A DNA stretch of 57,838 bases from Kiritimatiellia bacterium (GCA_016783565.1 JADHWI010000010.1:1-57838); one strand, 5' to 3'. Positions 1 through 10,920 are shown, counted from the first letter of the stretch. Notes: generated by a model from the letters alone, not told the origin. Numbers and translations are program-made.

Positions 1-388
<388 letters not shown>

Positions 389-449
389 TTTTTTCTTGTC
401 CTCTTGGTGATGGTTGCTGCTACCCATTTATCTATGCTTTTCTTTTTTT

Positions 450-564
450 CCCGGTGCTTATAGCGCGGAGGCAACACCTGTTCCCATACCGAACACAGAA
501 GTGAAGGGCCGCAGCGGCGAGGGTACTGCAGGGTTCGCCTGTGGGAGAGTAGCACGGTGCCGGG
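450..564 (+). rRNA. rrf: 5S ribosomal RNA
   Basis: This is a ~115-nt RNA 60 nt after the 23S end. The terminal helix is formed by cccggtgc at the 5' end and gcaccggg-type pairing at the 3' end (gcacggtgccggg). The universally conserved internal segments ttcccataccgaacacagaagtgaag and gtgggagagtagcacg are present, here named by their core bases only. It completes a 23S-5S rRNA operon whose 16S lies outside the window. Ends are estimated from the pairing. Confidence 0.96.
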
Positions 565-578
565 TTTTTATTTTATGT

Positions 579-612
579 AAGCCTGTGTCTTTATAGACAC
601 AGGCTTTTTTTC
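579..612 (+). terminator. Intrinsic terminator of the rRNA operon
   Basis: A perfect hairpin (aagcctgtgtct, loop ttat, agacacaggctt) runs directly into a T tract. It starts about 14 nt after the 5S gene. This is a classical Rho-independent terminator and separates the rRNA operon from the lipoprotein gene at 672. Confidence 0.95.
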
Positions 613-671
613 TTTGCTGTTTTTGCATACCATTGGTAGCTTTTTGTCATATCTTTTGGAGGCTTACTATC

Positions 672-1025
672 ATGCAACGTTGGATTTTATGTATTATGAT
701 TGCCGCGCTTTTATGCGGTTGTGGTTGCCGTTCTCTTTCAGGCACCTCGCAGGCAGAGCGTTTGTTGGTCTCGATTACCTCATCCGGACAACTTGCAATA
801 GGTGAGGATAGCGTTCCTCCATCCAAAATAGCCAGATTGCTGCGTAAGCATGGCGGCGATCCGAATAAAACAGAGATTCTTCTAAATATCCCGGAACGCG
901 CCAGCCCTGAGGATCTTTCTCCTGCCGTTGCCGCAATTCGAGTTTCCGGATATAGACATATTATCCTTGTCCGCCCAAGGAAGGCCAGTGCTACCACCCG
1001 GGCTCCAACACAAAAGCGACCGTAA
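672..1025 (+). CDS. Small lipoprotein with ExbD/TolR-like periplasmic domain
   Basis: The 117-residue product starts at the ATG at 672, preceded by a ggagg site at 658-662. The N-terminus (MQRWILCIMIAALLCGCGC) is a lipoprotein signal with a lipobox-like LLCGC. The rest has the beta-alpha pattern of the ExbD/TolR C-terminal domain: a VSITSSGQLAIG strand, a helix, ILLNIPERASPEDL, then a closing strand YRHIILV. ExbD/TolR proteins normally carry one transmembrane helix and couple the proton motive force to outer-membrane processes; this one is apparently lipid-anchored instead. No exbB/tolQ partner is adjacent, so its role is unclear. The ExbD resemblance is from pattern recognition, not alignment. 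Confidence 0.6.
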   Translation: MQRWILCIMIAALLCGCGCRSLSGTSQAERLLVSITSSGQLAIGEDSVPPSKIARLLRKHGGDPNKTEILLNIPERASPEDLSPAVAAIRVSGYRHIILVRPRKASATTRAPTQKRP

Positions 1026-1399
1026 GCGCTTAGGGTATTGGATGATTGTCTTTAGCCGGACATTTCATCATGTTCCTCCTGCGAGGGTGTATGTCACTGC
1101 TGTTTTGGCACTTGTCCAGAAAATCAAATGAACGCCTGGAGCGCGCGTTTGCACACATAGAAGCACTCTCCGCACATCACGTCCCCTCAACCCGTGACAA
1201 GTGGAGCGGGCCTGCCGAGGGACATGTCGTCATCGTTTTATGATACACAACAATGTGAGCAGGGAGCGTGTTTGCGCACGCTAATCATATCTTTTCTATT
1301 TTTTTCGGCAATAATTTGGCTTGTACGCACGTTGTCATAGTTGTTAGCAGGGAAGCCCATGGGGGGCTTCTCAATATAATAATCCGCAAGGAGGTCAAG
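1026..1399 (+). other. Intergenic region, 374 bp, with leader hairpin
   Basis: I see no convincing gene here; the short reading frames lack ribosome sites and family features. A perfect 7-bp inverted repeat (gaagccc at 1352-1358, gggcttc at 1364-1370) lies 30 nt before the EF-hand gene and would form a small leader hairpin. A promoter for that gene is presumably in this region, but I could not assign one. Confidence 0.5.
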
Positions 1400-1843
1400 G
1401 TGAGTTTAGTAAAAAAGGTAATGTTGGTTCTCGTAGTGCTGTCTGTGGCTGGAATTTCATGGGCTGAAGAGTGTGAAAAAAGCGATAGGAAGAATGATCG
1501 TAAAGGACGCGGGAACCGCCACGGAAAAGAAATGTTTTCCAAGTTGGATGCTGATGGCAACGAAACCATTTCGATCGCTGAGTTCAAGGTCGGTCATGAA
1601 AAACGTATTGCCATGCACAAGGAACGCCTTGGCGACAAGTGGGATGAGTCGCGCGCGGCGAAGATGCCCTCCGCTGAAGATATCTTTAAAAAGATCGATG
1701 CCGATGAAGACGGCGAGCTTACGAAGAGTGAAATGCGTAATGCACATAAGAAGCGGATGAAAGCACATCGCAGTAAGGGTGGCAAGAAAGGCAAATGTTG
1801 TCCGAAAAAGGATGTTGAGGCCGACGTGGAAGAGGGCGTTTAA
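1400..1843 (+). CDS. Exported EF-hand calcium-binding protein
   Basis: The 147-residue product starts at a GTG at 1400, chosen for the strong aaggagg site at 1388-1394 and the signal peptide that follows (cleavage near SWA-EE). Two EF-hand loops are visible: DADGNETISIAEF around residues 52-64, and DADEDGELTKSEM around residues 97-109. Both have Asp at loop positions 1 and 3 and an acidic residue at the end. The protein is rich in Lys/Arg/Asp/Glu and ends with a CC-containing basic-acidic tail. It probably binds Ca2+ in the periplasm; its partner is unknown. An intrinsic terminator follows, so it looks monocistronic. Confidence 0.85.
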   Translation: MSLVKKVMLVLVVLSVAGISWAEECEKSDRKNDRKGRGNRHGKEMFSKLDADGNETISIAEFKVGHEKRIAMHKERLGDKWDESRAAKMPSAEDIFKKIDADEDGELTKSEMRNAHKKRMKAHRSKGGKKGKCCPKKDVEADVEEGV

Positions 1844-1871
1844 TTTCCTAATAGTGTAAACATAAGCAGTT

Positions 1872-1907
1872 GACCTGCGGGGCTTCGGCTTCGCGGGTCG
1901 TTTTTTT
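1872..1907 (+). terminator. Intrinsic terminator after EF-hand gene
   Basis: A GC-rich stem (gacctgcggggc / gcttcgcgggtc, including G-U pairs) with a ttcg tetraloop is followed by seven T. It terminates plus-strand transcription exactly where the convergent purL gene ends. Confidence 0.88.
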
Positions 1908-4900
1908 ATGAAACAAATGCCCGTGCGTTACCGAACATGCGCATCCAGGGACCCGCTTCTCCGGTAAACATATCTACCGGCCGATAGGACATCTGTGCTG
2001 AGCGGAATCCTCGTTCAGGATGCGGCATCATAATGGTTGCGCGACCATCAGCGGATGACAGCCCCGTAATGCCTCCCTGAGATCCATTGGGATTCAGCGG
2101 ATAATTCTCTGCGGGCGCGCCGGCATGGTTGATATATCTCATAGCCATAAGTCCTTGCGCTTGAGCCTCTTCGGCGGACCCGGTTGTGTGGAAATCAACA
2201 CGACCTTCTCCGTGTGCCACCGGGATAGGAATTCGAGAACCTTCCATTCCGGTGAGCAGAACTGATGGCGAGGGAAGTATTTCTACTGTGACATAACGTG
2301 CTTCAAATTGTTCGGATATGTTTCGGACAAAAGCAGGCCAATGTTCTGCGCCGGGAATGATGTTCTTCAGCTGAGAGAGCATCTGGCAGCCGTTGCAGAC
2401 TCCCAGTGATACGGTATCTTTGCGTTCAAAGAAGGCTTGGAACATGTCTTTAAGGGCGTCGTTATAGAGGATGGAGCGTGCCCAGCCGGACCCTGCGCCC
2501 AATACGTCTCCGTAGGAGAATCCGCCGCAAGCGACGAGTCCCGTGAAATCATTCAGCTTTACTCGTCCGGACAGCAAGTCGGTCATGTGAACATCGACGC
2601 ATTCAAATCCTGCCAAATGGAAGGCCGCTGCCATTTCGACCTGCCCGTTGATGCCTTGTTCACGCAGGACGGCCATGGAAGGCCGGGCGCCTGCATTTAT
2701 GGTGGGCGCGGAGTCGGGATCGTAGGTTAGCGAGAATTGCATCCCTGGGTCCTGTTTGTCCGAAAGGGCAGAGTATTCTTCATCCGCACAAATGGGATTG
2801 TCGCGACGTGCCTGCATGTGGTGGGTGAGGTCCGACCACCATTGGAGCAATGTCGTCAGCTCGTCGTTGAAAAGTGTGGTTCCGTTGCATTGTATGGTAA
2901 ATCGGCCATCAGCAGTGGGGGTTCCGATTTGGGTGACCGCGTCTTCAAGCCCCTTTGTTTTCAGCGCATCCAGCACGGCTTGCCGATCACTTGAACGTAC
3001 CTGGATAACGGCGCCGGCCTCTTCTGAGAAGAGTGCGGCGAGTGCCTCGCTCTCTTTAACAGCGAGCTCAATGTTCACGCCCTTACGTGCGGAAAAAGCC
3101 ATTTCCGCCACGGTTACGAATAATCCGCCATCAGACCGGTCGTGATAGGCGAGGATCTTTTTGTTTCGCAGGAGCTCCTGAATGCTTTCAAAAAAGGCCG
3201 TCAGATCGGCAGGGTCATCAATGTCGGGTGATTCGCAACCCATTTGGTTGTATACCTGGGCCAGTGCAGATCCACCGAGTCTGTCTTTTCCTTTGCCCAG
3301 ATCAATCAACAGCAAAACGGAGTCGGCCTCTTTCAGGTCCGGGGTCAGCGTTTTACGGATATCCGCCACTGTCGCAAATGAGGTGACCACGAGACTCAGG
3401 GGTGCAATTTGTCGCTGATCCTGGTCCTGATCGTCTTTCCAGACGGTACGCATGGACAGGGAATCTTTTCCGACAGGGATAGAAATGCCAAGCTGAGGGC
3501 AAAAATCCATACCGACAGAGCGAACGGTATCAAACAGGTTTGCATCTTCACCCGCTTCACCGCAAGCGCACATCCAGTTGGCTGAGAGTTTGATATTGCG
3601 TATGGAGCCTACATCCGCAGCGGCAATATTGGTGAGAGACTCTGCGACGGCCATGCGTCCGGATGCGGGTGCCGAGATGACCGCTGTGGTTGTCCGCTCG
3701 CCCATGGCCATGGCTTCACCGGTGTTGGCCTGGAATGCAGTAGCTGTGACGGCGACATCAGCCACTGGCGTCTGGTATGGGCCGACCATCTGGTCACGAT
3801 GGACGAGCCCTGTCACGGAACGGTCTGCAATTGTGATTAAGAATGTCTTATTGCTTACCGCCGGTAAATGCAATACGCGCTGCACGGCTTCCGGAAGTGT
3901 CACTTCGGATAGGTCCAGTTCGGGAAGCGTGGGCTCACGATGTGTAACATCACGCAGCATTTTAGGTGGTTTTCCCAGGATTACCTGCAGATCAATATCG
4001 ATGGGAAGGTTATTAAAGTGGCTGTCTTCCAGGCGCAAATGACCGTCCCCGCTGGCGATACCCACAACGGCCATGGGGCACCGCTCGCGTTTGCACAGGG
4101 ATTCGAATCGTGGCAGATCCTCTGCAGTCACGGCCAGAACGTAGCGCTCTTGTGCTTCACAGCACCAGATCTCCATGGGACTCATGGAGCGATCTTCGTT
4201 GTGAATATTTCTGAGCTGAAAGGTTCCGCCCACTTCGGATACGAGTTCCGGGCAGCCATTGGACAATCCGCCGGCTCCGATGTCGTGGATACTGAGAATG
4301 GGGTTTGTTTCTTCAAGGGCAATACAGGCGTCGATAACTTCCTGGCAGCGGCGTTCCATTTCGGCATTGCCGCGTTGGACGGAATCAAAGTCAAGGTCCG
4401 CAGCATTGCTTCCGGTAGCCATTGAGGAAGCGGCCCCGCCACCCAGGCCGATGCGCATAGCGGGTCCGCCGAGTTGGATGATGCATGCGCCGGGCGGAAT
4501 GTCGTTTTTCTCAACGTGGATGCGCTTGATGTTTCCCATGCCGCCAGCGACCATAATGGGTTTATGGTATCCCCGGTAGCGCCCTTCTACCATGTCGTCA
4601 TACGTCTTGAACAAGCCCAGGAGCTGTGGTCGGCCAAATTCATTTCCGAAACCTGCGCCACCGATGGGACCTTCGATCATGATGTCCAGCGGGGAAGCCA
4701 GGCGTGACGGAAAATCGGCATGATGCTTCTCCCAGGGCATCTCAAATCCGGGCACGCGCAGGTTGGAGACCATGAATGCGCATAGTCCGGCTTTGCTTTT
4801 TCCGCCGACTCCGGTGGCGCTTTCATCACGAATCTCTCCACCGGTTCCGGTTGCGGCACCGGGGAATGGCGAGATAGCCGTGGGATGATTATGGGTTTCG

Positions 4901-5778
4901 ACCTTCATGACCATGTCGATTTGTCCGGGAGAAAAATCGTAGACATTCCTGCCGTCACGATGGACTTCAAACCAGGCGTCTTCGTGCCCTTCAATGACGC
5001 CGGAATTATCCTTGTAGGCAACGAGCGTACGTTGCGGGTTCTTCTCGTGGGTATTTCGGATCATGCTGAACAGTGACCGGTCCTGAGCCTGACCATCAAT
5101 AATCCAGTCTGCATTGAAGATCTTGTGACGACAGTGTTCCGAGTTAACCTGTCCGAACATGACCAGTTCCACGTCGGTGGGGTTGCGATTGATAGCCTTA
5201 TAGGACGTATACAGGTACTCGATTTCTTCTTCGCTGAGAGCCAGGCCCATGTCAACGTTCGCCTTGCGGAGAGCGTCGAGGCCGCCTTCGAGTACGTTTA
5301 CGGTGACGAAGGGAGCTGGGGCTGGATGAGCAAAGATGTCCGAGACATCGGTGTAAATGCCCTGAGTCATGCGGTCGTGCAGTACATGCAGTGCGGATGT
5401 GAGGTCTGTCAACGGCAGGCAGCGGCCTTCAGCGGTTCGTAATTGGTAGTGGATGCCGCGTTCTACGCGTGCAATACCGGCCAGCCCACAGTTGCGGAAA
5501 ATATCGGTGGCCTTGGATGACCAGGGTGATATGGTGCCCTTGCGTGGAGTGACAAAGAATCCCTCTTCTGCCTCGAATTCGCCTTCGGCGCTGAGAAGTT
5601 GTTCGGCCTTGGCCCGTACGTCTATGCTGAGCTCGGCCTCACATTCCAGAAGATAGACATAATGAGCATCAATCTCATGGATGGATTGTCCTTGGATTGC
5701 GATGTGCAATTGACTGGAGAGATCAGTTAATCTGAATTCCGAAAATGGGCGTTTACCCCGTAGCAACAATGGTTTCAC
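1906..5778 (-). CDS. purL: Phosphoribosylformylglycinamidine synthase, single-chain type
   Basis: The enzyme converts FGAR, glutamine and ATP to FGAM in purine biosynthesis, in the cytoplasm. At about 1290 residues it matches the long single-chain PurL of Proteobacteria (~1295) rather than the split PurS/L/Q form. The N-terminal region is followed by two AIRS-like ATP-binding halves ([26 protein letters not shown] motifs), then a C-terminal class I glutamine amidotransferase domain with the nucleophile in [11 protein letters not shown] and the His/Glu pair in PHPERGF. I chose the GTG at 5778 over an upstream TTG because aggagg sits 7 nt before it. It lies 136 nt downstream of atpH on the same strand, an unusual neighbour. 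Confidence 0.97.
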   Translation of the reverse strand: MKPLLLRGKRPFSEFRLTDLSSQLHIAIQGQSIHEIDAHYVYLLECEAELSIDVRAKAEQLLSAEGEFEAEEGFFVTPRKGTISPWSSKATDIFRNCGLAGIARVERGIHYQLRTAEGRCLPLTDLTSALHVLHDRMTQGIYTDVSDIFAHPAPAPFVTVNVLEGGLDALRKANVDMGLALSEEEIEYLYTSYKAINRNPTDVELVMFGQVNSEHCRHKIFNADWIIDGQAQDRSLFSMIRNTHEKNPQRTLVAYKDNSGVIEGHEDAWFEVHRDGRNVYDFSPGQIDMVMKVETHNHPTAISPFPGAATGTGGEIRDESATGVGGKSKAGLCAFMVSNLRVPGFEMPWEKHHADFPSRLASPLDIMIEGPIGGAGFGNEFGRPQLLGLFKTYDDMVEGRYRGYHKPIMVAGGMGNIKRIHVEKNDIPPGACIIQLGGPAMRIGLGGGAASSMATGSNAADLDFDSVQRGNAEMERRCQEVIDACIALEETNPILSIHDIGAGGLSNGCPELVSEVGGTFQLRNIHNEDRSMSPMEIWCCEAQERYVLAVTAEDLPRFESLCKRERCPMAVVGIASGDGHLRLEDSHFNNLPIDIDLQVILGKPPKMLRDVTHREPTLPELDLSEVTLPEAVQRVLHLPAVSNKTFLITIADRSVTGLVHRDQMVGPYQTPVADVAVTATAFQANTGEAMAMGERTTTAVISAPASGRMAVAESLTNIAAADVGSIRNIKLSANWMCACGEAGEDANLFDTVRSVGMDFCPQLGISIPVGKDSLSMRTVWKDDQDQDQRQIAPLSLVVTSFATVADIRKTLTPDLKEADSVLLLIDLGKGKDRLGGSALAQVYNQMGCESPDIDDPADLTAFFESIQELLRNKKILAYHDRSDGGLFVTVAEMAFSARKGVNIELAVKESEALAALFSEEAGAVIQVRSSDRQAVLDALKTKGLEDAVTQIGTPTADGRFTIQCNGTTLFNDELTTLLQWWSDLTHHMQARRDNPICADEEYSALSDKQDPGMQFSLTYDPDSAPTINAGARPSMAVLREQGINGQVEMAAAFHLAGFECVDVHMTDLLSGRVKLNDFTGLVACGGFSYGDVLGAGSGWARSILYNDALKDMFQAFFERKDTVSLGVCNGCQMLSQLKNIIPGAEHWPAFVRNISEQFEARYVTVEILPSPSVLLTGMEGSRIPIPVAHGEGRVDFHTTGSAEEAQAQGLMAMRYINHAGAPAENYPLNPNGSQGGITGLSSADGRATIMMPHPERGFRSAQMSYRPVDMFTGEAGPWMRMFGNARAFVS

Positions 5779-5914
5779 AGTTGGGCCTCCTAATGACAAA
5801 AATCATATTCCGGCAGCATGGCCTGAAGACGGAAGTAAGTCAATGTTGAGACGAGAAAATGGTGAAAAAGACGGCGAAAATGTCTTTGATTGAGCAATCT
5901 GGAGCAGAAGATAG

Positions 5915-6448
5915 CTAGTCGGTAAGTTGGTTGCGCATTTCAGCGAGCTGACGGTCGACGGTGCCATCGACAACGAAGTCGCCAACCTGAACGCGCATTC
6001 CGCCCAGCAACGAGGCATCTTCGCGGACCAGAAGGTGCACTTCTTTTCCAAGAATACGTCCGATTTCAGCTTCGATGCGAGTGCGTACGTCGTCGGGGAT
6101 GGGGTGAGCAGATGTCAATAAGCCCGAGGCCTTGGCGCGACGCTCGGAAGCTAATGTAAAGAAAGTTTGCGCAATGTCGTCGATTTCCCGCAGCATATCC
6201 TCCGCATGGAGCAGAAGCAGAAAATGCGTGACAATGGGATGCACGCGTTTTTCCAGAATCTCTTCAAGTGCTACCGTTTTTCCGGAATGTTCTACCGTCA
6301 GGTCGCCGAGAAAATTTCTGAGTTCACGGTTGGATTTGAGCAGATCTTGAATGTCGAGCATCTCGCGTTCGATGCGTTCCAGTTGACCCGCAGCCTCTGC
6401 CAGAGCGACCAGGGCCTGGGCGTACAGTGTGATGTGATTATTGCTCAC
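5915..6448 (-). CDS. atpH: F-type ATP synthase delta subunit
   Basis: The 177-residue protein has the length and layout of the OSCP/delta family. It has an N-terminal helical bundle (YAQALVALAEAAGQLERIE; NFLGDLTV) and a C-terminal portion with the typical LLGGMRVQVGDFVVDGTV segment near residues 147-164. Delta joins the F1 head to the peripheral stalk formed by subunit b. Its start overlaps the end of atpF by 11 nt, so translation is probably coupled. The usual downstream genes atpAGDC are not here; the next gene is purL. Confidence 0.93.
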   Translation of the reverse strand: MSNNHITLYAQALVALAEAAGQLERIEREMLDIQDLLKSNRELRNFLGDLTVEHSGKTVALEEILEKRVHPIVTHFLLLLHAEDMLREIDDIAQTFFTLASERRAKASGLLTSAHPIPDDVRTRIEAEIGRILGKEVHLLVREDASLLGGMRVQVGDFVVDGTVDRQLAEMRNQLTD

Positions 6449-6947
6449 GAGATGTACGGGTTTGGGTTTTCTTCAAACGGTCTACGAAATCTTCAGCAAG
6501 TTGCTGATGGCGGTCTTCATCGAGTTGTTCGCGCAATACTTGACGTGAGATGCGCACGGAGAGATTGGCGACGGTGCCTTTGAGATCTTCCAGTCGACGT
6601 TGCAGTTCCCTGTCAATTTCTTTTCGGGCTTGTTTGACGATCTCATCGGCTTCTGCTTTAGCCCGATCTCGTGTCTCGTGTTTCATTTTCTCAACCACAT
6701 TATGCCCTTCACTGATAATGCGGCCGGCTTCTTCGCGTACGTCGTTGAGTGCCTTTTGGTTTTCTTGCTGAACTTGTCGTGCTTTCTCATGCGCGTCGTG
6801 CGCGTCTGCGAGGGCCTTGCGTATGCTCTCTTCGCGGGCAGAAAGCAGTTTACCCAAAGGCTTGAAGGCGTAACGCGCCAGCACGAACAATAGCGCACCA
6901 AACGTCACAAGACTCCAGAAAAACAAGCCTCCGTCGAAACTGATCAT
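6438..6947 (-). CDS. atpF: F-type ATP synthase subunit b
   Basis: The 169-residue peripheral-stalk subunit has an N-terminal membrane helix (residues ~8-26, FFWSLVTFGALLFVLARYAF) followed by a long charged coiled coil rich in Ala, Lys, Glu and Arg. The length is normal for the family. Its 3' end overlaps atpH and its 5' end is 23 nt after atpE, so the three form a compact atpE-F-H unit. Only one b-type gene is present, so a homodimeric stalk is expected. Confidence 0.94.
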   Translation of the reverse strand: MISFDGGLFFWSLVTFGALLFVLARYAFKPLGKLLSAREESIRKALADAHDAHEKARQVQQENQKALNDVREEAGRIISEGHNVVEKMKHETRDRAKAEADEIVKQARKEIDRELQRRLEDLKGTVANLSVRISRQVLREQLDEDRHQQLAEDFVDRLKKTQTRTSREQ

Positions 6948-6970
6948 GCTTCAAGCACTCCTGAGAAAAC

Positions 6971-7578
<608 letters not shown>

Positions 7579-8040
7579 TTATTTTCGAACACGAATGGTG
7601 CCATCATTGGCATGCACCACTCGTACACGCTCGCCAACGGTATAGTCCTCGTCTTTTTCCTGGACCACGACGATTGTCTTCCCGCTCTCGAGTTTGACCT
7701 GCAGCTCAAGGGCGGCTTTTTTGCCACGCATTTTCTCCACTGAAGAACCGGCCGCAGCGCCACCAAGAGCGCCCGCAGCGGTTGCCAGCTTGGTTCCATC
7801 TCCACCGCCGATTGTTGAGCCCACGATGCCGCCTACCACCGCACCGGCAATGGCTCCCACGCCGCTTTCCTTTGCTTCAATTGTGACATCAGCGACACTT
7901 TCGATCACTCCGTATTCGACCGACATGGCCGCTTGTGCCTGTCCGCGAGTGTAGGTTTTTCCGCCCTGTCCTGTTGTCTGGCATCCTGAAATAATCATGG
8001 CTGCGATTAACATAGATATGATGACGATTGGCTTCTTCAT
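7579..8040 (-). CDS. Outer-membrane lipoprotein with glycine-zipper domain
   Basis: This ~153-residue product begins MKKPIVIISMLIAAMIISGC, a clear lipoprotein signal with lipobox ISGC. The middle (residues ~60-105) is a Gly/Ala-rich glycine zipper (GVGAIAGAVVGGIVGSTIGGG) as in the SlyB/Pcp/17-kDa antigen families. The C-terminal ~50 residues form a small beta domain (GKTIVVVQEKDEDYTVGERVRVV) typical of those proteins. I chose the second ATG, 8 nt after ggaggg, over the one two codons earlier. It probably sits in the outer membrane as a structural or stress lipoprotein; no partner is adjacent. Confidence 0.85.
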   Translation of the reverse strand: MKKPIVIISMLIAAMIISGCQTTGQGGKTYTRGQAQAAMSVEYGVIESVADVTIEAKESGVGAIAGAVVGGIVGSTIGGGDGTKLATAAGALGGAAAGSSVEKMRGKKAALELQVKLESGKTIVVVQEKDEDYTVGERVRVVHANDGTIRVRK

Positions 8041-8374
8041 GTTCATACCCTCCGATTCGGTGTTTTTTTCTCTACTGGTATAGCGTTTGGTCCGTTCATA
8101 CTAATGACTTTCTCTTGCACGTTATCGCTACGTTACAAAGCTGTCAATTGTGGATGTATTTCTTTTGACGGCAGGTGACGCTCATTTATTCAGAGAAAAG
8201 TTTGTAATAATGCCAGTCATTCTGGAAAACGCTCAAAACTGCACATTTAGTCCTGATTTCAGATGGCATAACGTCGGGATGAGGAACGCAGATCGTCTAT
8301 GCAGACAAGAAAAATCAGGAGTATAGCATGAGGATAGTGTGTCAATAATGACGCAAGCTCATATTACGCGCTGA
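8041..8374. other. Intergenic region, 334 bp
   Basis: This lies between two minus-strand lipoprotein genes. I see no coding region, RNA gene or strong hairpin in it. It should hold the promoter of the glycine-zipper lipoprotein and the 3' untranslated end of the cupin lipoprotein message. Confidence 0.4.
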
Positions 8375-9172
8375 TTATTTTTTCAGCTTGGTGATTTCTT
8401 CGGCGTCAGAATTGCCGAATTCCATATTCGGATCGCTGAATTTAACGTCGTTATGATACGTCGCGTACTCTGCAACAATAGCACCGTTTTTTCCGGCACG
8501 CATAAAGTGCCATGATTCGGGATCGTTAAGTGAGTAGATTTCACCAGCAACGCATTTCTTAACGTACTTGGACTTGAACCATTTCTCACCGTATCCCCAG
8601 GGTTTCTCGCTTTCGGGCATGTCGCTGATGGGCGTTTCTCCGGCTTCCCCTTTGTGCTCGCCAAAAAATTCAACCGAACCGTGACGAATGTGCCAGGTTT
8701 CCATTTTTGGGCCAAAGCCCTTCTTGCTTCCGTTGCCAAGGTGGTTGTGTTCGGGAAGCATCTGTCCCGGAAGGAGGAAAATCTCGTGGCCCAAGTAGCC
8801 ATAGTTGGTATTTTTGAAATCGCCCTTGTAAGCCTTGGCGCCCACGTCTCCATATTTGCCTTCGACGTTTTTCCAGAAAATACCGGCCATGCCAAGTTTG
8901 GCATAATCTCCCTGGACAAAATCGGCTACCCACAAGTTATCGGTCTTGAGAACGGCCGGGATGGGATAGTGGTATGCCCGCATCATGTCGAAATAAGCCT
9001 TTTTTGCAATCGCTTGATCGAATGATCCGTCTGCCTTGTAGAAAGCAGAACTCGCAAGTTTTGGCACGGGAGAGAATGGTTCAAGGCCGGTATTACCCTT
9101 TGGGGCGGCACAGCCGACGAGCAGTGATAATGTGGCGAGGCAAAGCAGGAGGCGTAGTGAGGTTTTGGTCAT
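8375..9172 (-). CDS. Exported lipoprotein with cupin fold, resembling D-lyxose isomerase-type proteins
   Basis: The ~265-residue product has a lipoprotein signal (LATLSLLVGCAAP). The body contains a cupin-like metal-site pattern: LPGQMLPEHNHLG (two His), then KMETWHIRHGSVEFFGE (Glu, His). This spacing recalls the sugar isomerase group of cupins (D-lyxose ketol-isomerase type), whose substrates are aldo- and ketopentoses or hexoses. I chose the ATG at 9172 because aagga precedes it by 9 nt. An exported sugar isomerase would be unusual, so it may only bind a sugar or sense it. Assignment rests on the motif, not on a search. It is divergent from the DUF1080 gene. Confidence 0.6.
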   Translation of the reverse strand: MTKTSLRLLLCLATLSLLVGCAAPKGNTGLEPFSPVPKLASSAFYKADGSFDQAIAKKAYFDMMRAYHYPIPAVLKTDNLWVADFVQGDYAKLGMAGIFWKNVEGKYGDVGAKAYKGDFKNTNYGYLGHEIFLLPGQMLPEHNHLGNGSKKGFGPKMETWHIRHGSVEFFGEHKGEAGETPISDMPESEKPWGYGEKWFKSKYVKKCVAGEIYSLNDPESWHFMRAGKNGAIVAEYATYHNDVKFSDPNMEFGNSDAEEITKLKK

Positions 9173-9378
9173 GTGAATCATTCCTTCGTTGTGCGTTGTG
9201 TAACCATTAAGACGCTTGCACTATATCATCTGCACGGCATTGATGCCAGACGGCAATGGAGACAAAGGCAGTGCGGAATCTTCGGCAAAGTCCCTTGTCT
9301 GTCGGTAAGCGAGGCTCTACCATCTGCCATTGATGTGCAGAATTTATTGGAAAAACAGTGACCTTGGGAGAGCAAGCT

Positions 9379-9993
9379 ATGATCAAGACGCATGCCATAT
9401 TGTTTAGTTTCGTCGTCAGCATTTTGTGTAGCGGTATAGCGGTGGAAACCAGCCGTGCGGATGAGCAGAAAGATTGGGTCGATCTATTCAACGGGAAGGA
9501 CTTGGCCGGATGGGATGTGTTAAAGTGCGAGGCGGTCGTCGAGGATGGCATGCTCCTGTTGAAGTCTGGCGATGGGTTGGTTCAGACGAAGCAGCAATTC
9601 GCTGATTTCATTCTGGATGTTGAATGGAAGGCTTTAAATGCGAATCAGTGGGATTCAGGGATTTATTTCCGGTACACGTCGGTGCCGCAAGGTGGACCAT
9701 GGCCGAGACGTTACCAGGTCAACATCCGCAAAGGAATGGAAGGAAACGTCGGTGCGCTTCCCGGGGCCAAGAGCAAAGGTTTGATTGTGCCGGGTGACTG
9801 GAATCGTTTCCAGCTAACGGTTCGGGGCTCGGAGGCTTCCCTGGAAATCAACGGTAAACCCGCATGGAAGGCCGACGGGCTAAAAACCGAAAAAGGTTTC
9901 ATTTCTTTACAGGCGGAAGTCCCTCACGGCGGACAATTCCTCTTCAGAAAAGTTCGCATCAAGGTGCTGCCTGCGGCGAACGAGAATAAGTAG
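9379..9993 (+). CDS. Exported DUF1080 (3-keto-disaccharide hydrolase family) protein
   Basis: The 204-residue protein starts at the ATG at 9379, after gggag, with a signal peptide ending near TSRADEQ. It has the DUF1080 concanavalin-like signature WVDLFNGKDLAGWD at the start, then GIYFRYTS, a WNRFQLTVRG strand and a final GGQFLFRKVRIKVL. DUF1080 proteins are abundant in Planctomycetes, Lentisphaerae and Verrucomicrobia, and members cleave 3-keto glycosides. With the FAD oxidoreductase at 37912 this could belong to an oxidise-then-cleave sugar route, but they are far apart and that link is inference. It is single-domain and monocistronic. Confidence 0.9.
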   Translation: MIKTHAILFSFVVSILCSGIAVETSRADEQKDWVDLFNGKDLAGWDVLKCEAVVEDGMLLLKSGDGLVQTKQQFADFILDVEWKALNANQWDSGIYFRYTSVPQGGPWPRRYQVNIRKGMEGNVGALPGAKSKGLIVPGDWNRFQLTVRGSEASLEINGKPAWKADGLKTEKGFISLQAEVPHGGQFLFRKVRIKVLPAANENK

Positions 9994-10043
9994 GGACGCA
10001 GGCATCGGATCAAGGGCTGGATTGCTATGGAGTGGGTCCCGGT

Positions 10044-10457
10044 TCACATAGATGTGATGTGCTGGCCAACATCAAGGAGATAATATCGACCATCCACATT
10101 GACGAATGTGGCGTAGCAGCCATGTTGTCCTCGAAGTAAGACGTTATCGCCTGATCGTTCAACATCACTGTTCTTCAGCCACTTGAAGTAGAATGGAATA
10201 CTCTCAAGCGTTTCTTTTTGGTAGGTGTGTATCCAGCCATCTTCTCCGTGCTTTCGGATCAATTGTTGAATCAATTCGGGAGCCAGAAACTGTTCTGCAA
10301 TAGCCTGGTATTCGCCTGCCCGAGCGCTTTGCTCTATCGATGCCTGTGCCTGCTGCCAGGTGGCAGCACGATTGCGAATAATCTCAGAGCTTCTGCAGGA
10401 TGTCAGCACGATCGCCAGCATCATCAGACTATACGTTTTGACCATGATGGTTTTCAT
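10044..10457 (-). CDS. Small lipoprotein of unknown function
   Basis: This product of about 137 residues begins MKTIMVKTYSLMMLAIVLTSCRSS, a lipoprotein signal with lipobox LTSC. The mature part is helical at first (ATWQQAQASIEQSARAGEYQAIAEQF), then ends in short strands (GCYATFVNVDGRYYLLDVGQ). I do not recognise a family. There is no clear ribosome site; the ATG at 10457 or the one four codons later could be used. It lies 34 nt beyond the NifU-like gene on the same strand and may be the last gene of that operon. Confidence 0.6.
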   Translation of the reverse strand: MKTIMVKTYSLMMLAIVLTSCRSSEIIRNRAATWQQAQASIEQSARAGEYQAIAEQFLAPELIQQLIRKHGEDGWIHTYQKETLESIPFYFKWLKNSDVERSGDNVLLRGQHGCYATFVNVDGRYYLLDVGQHITSM

Positions 10458-10491
10458 AACAAGTAAACTGATTTGAAATGACAGAGTTATT

Positions 10492-10920
10492 CTATGGTTG
10501 CAGCAGATAATCTGCAATTGCCCGGTACAGAGTGGTCACTGCCAGAATAGCACAATGTCGGCCTTCCTCGGGTTCGCATTCACCGGAGCGAATGATCTCC
10601 CCTGCGCTGATCGATAGCGCATCTGTGATCTTGCGTCCTTTTGCGCGCCTGGCTACAGCGTGGCCGCACATCATTGTGTTCCCGCATCCATCTGTGAAGT
10701 ACTTAACATCTATGATAATATCATTGCGGATCGTCAAATAGAAGTCCATTGAATCTCCGCATGGACCGCAAATGGATGCTGCGGCCGTGGGATCGTTCAT
10801 TTTTCCGAAAAAGTGGTTGGCTGGTGCGGCAGTTTTTGGGCCAAGTCCATTTGGCATTTGCGGTGCGGGTTGTCCGGTGAGCCATTCCCGCAGTCTGTCA
10901 CGAACAATGCTGATGCTCAT
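10492..10920 (-). CDS. NifU/IscU-like iron-sulfur scaffold protein
   Basis: A 142-residue protein of the NifU N-terminal/IscU family, which assembles [Fe-S] clusters on conserved cysteines. Visible ligands are in ICGPCGDSMDF (around residue 50), TDGCGNTMMCGHA (around 78) and EEGRHCAILAVTTLYRA (around 122), with the family ending ALAVTTLYRAIADY-like. The N-terminal ~45 residues are an extension beyond the scaffold core. The start ATGA overlaps the stop of the hotdog gene by 4 nt, so the two are translationally coupled. In many anaerobes such NifU-like proteins occur with NifX-like and MinD-ferredoxin genes, as here. Confidence 0.85.
   Translation of the reverse strand: MSISIVRDRLREWLTGQPAPQMPNGLGPKTAAPANHFFGKMNDPTAAASICGPCGDSMDFYLTIRNDIIIDVKYFTDGCGNTMMCGHAVARRAKGRKITDALSISAGEIIRSGECEPEEGRHCAILAVTTLYRAIADYLLQP

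Noticed and set aside
3578-4042. 154-codon plus-strand open frame inside purL
   Set aside because: It is antisense to a conserved region of purL with Ser/Arg-rich shadow composition.
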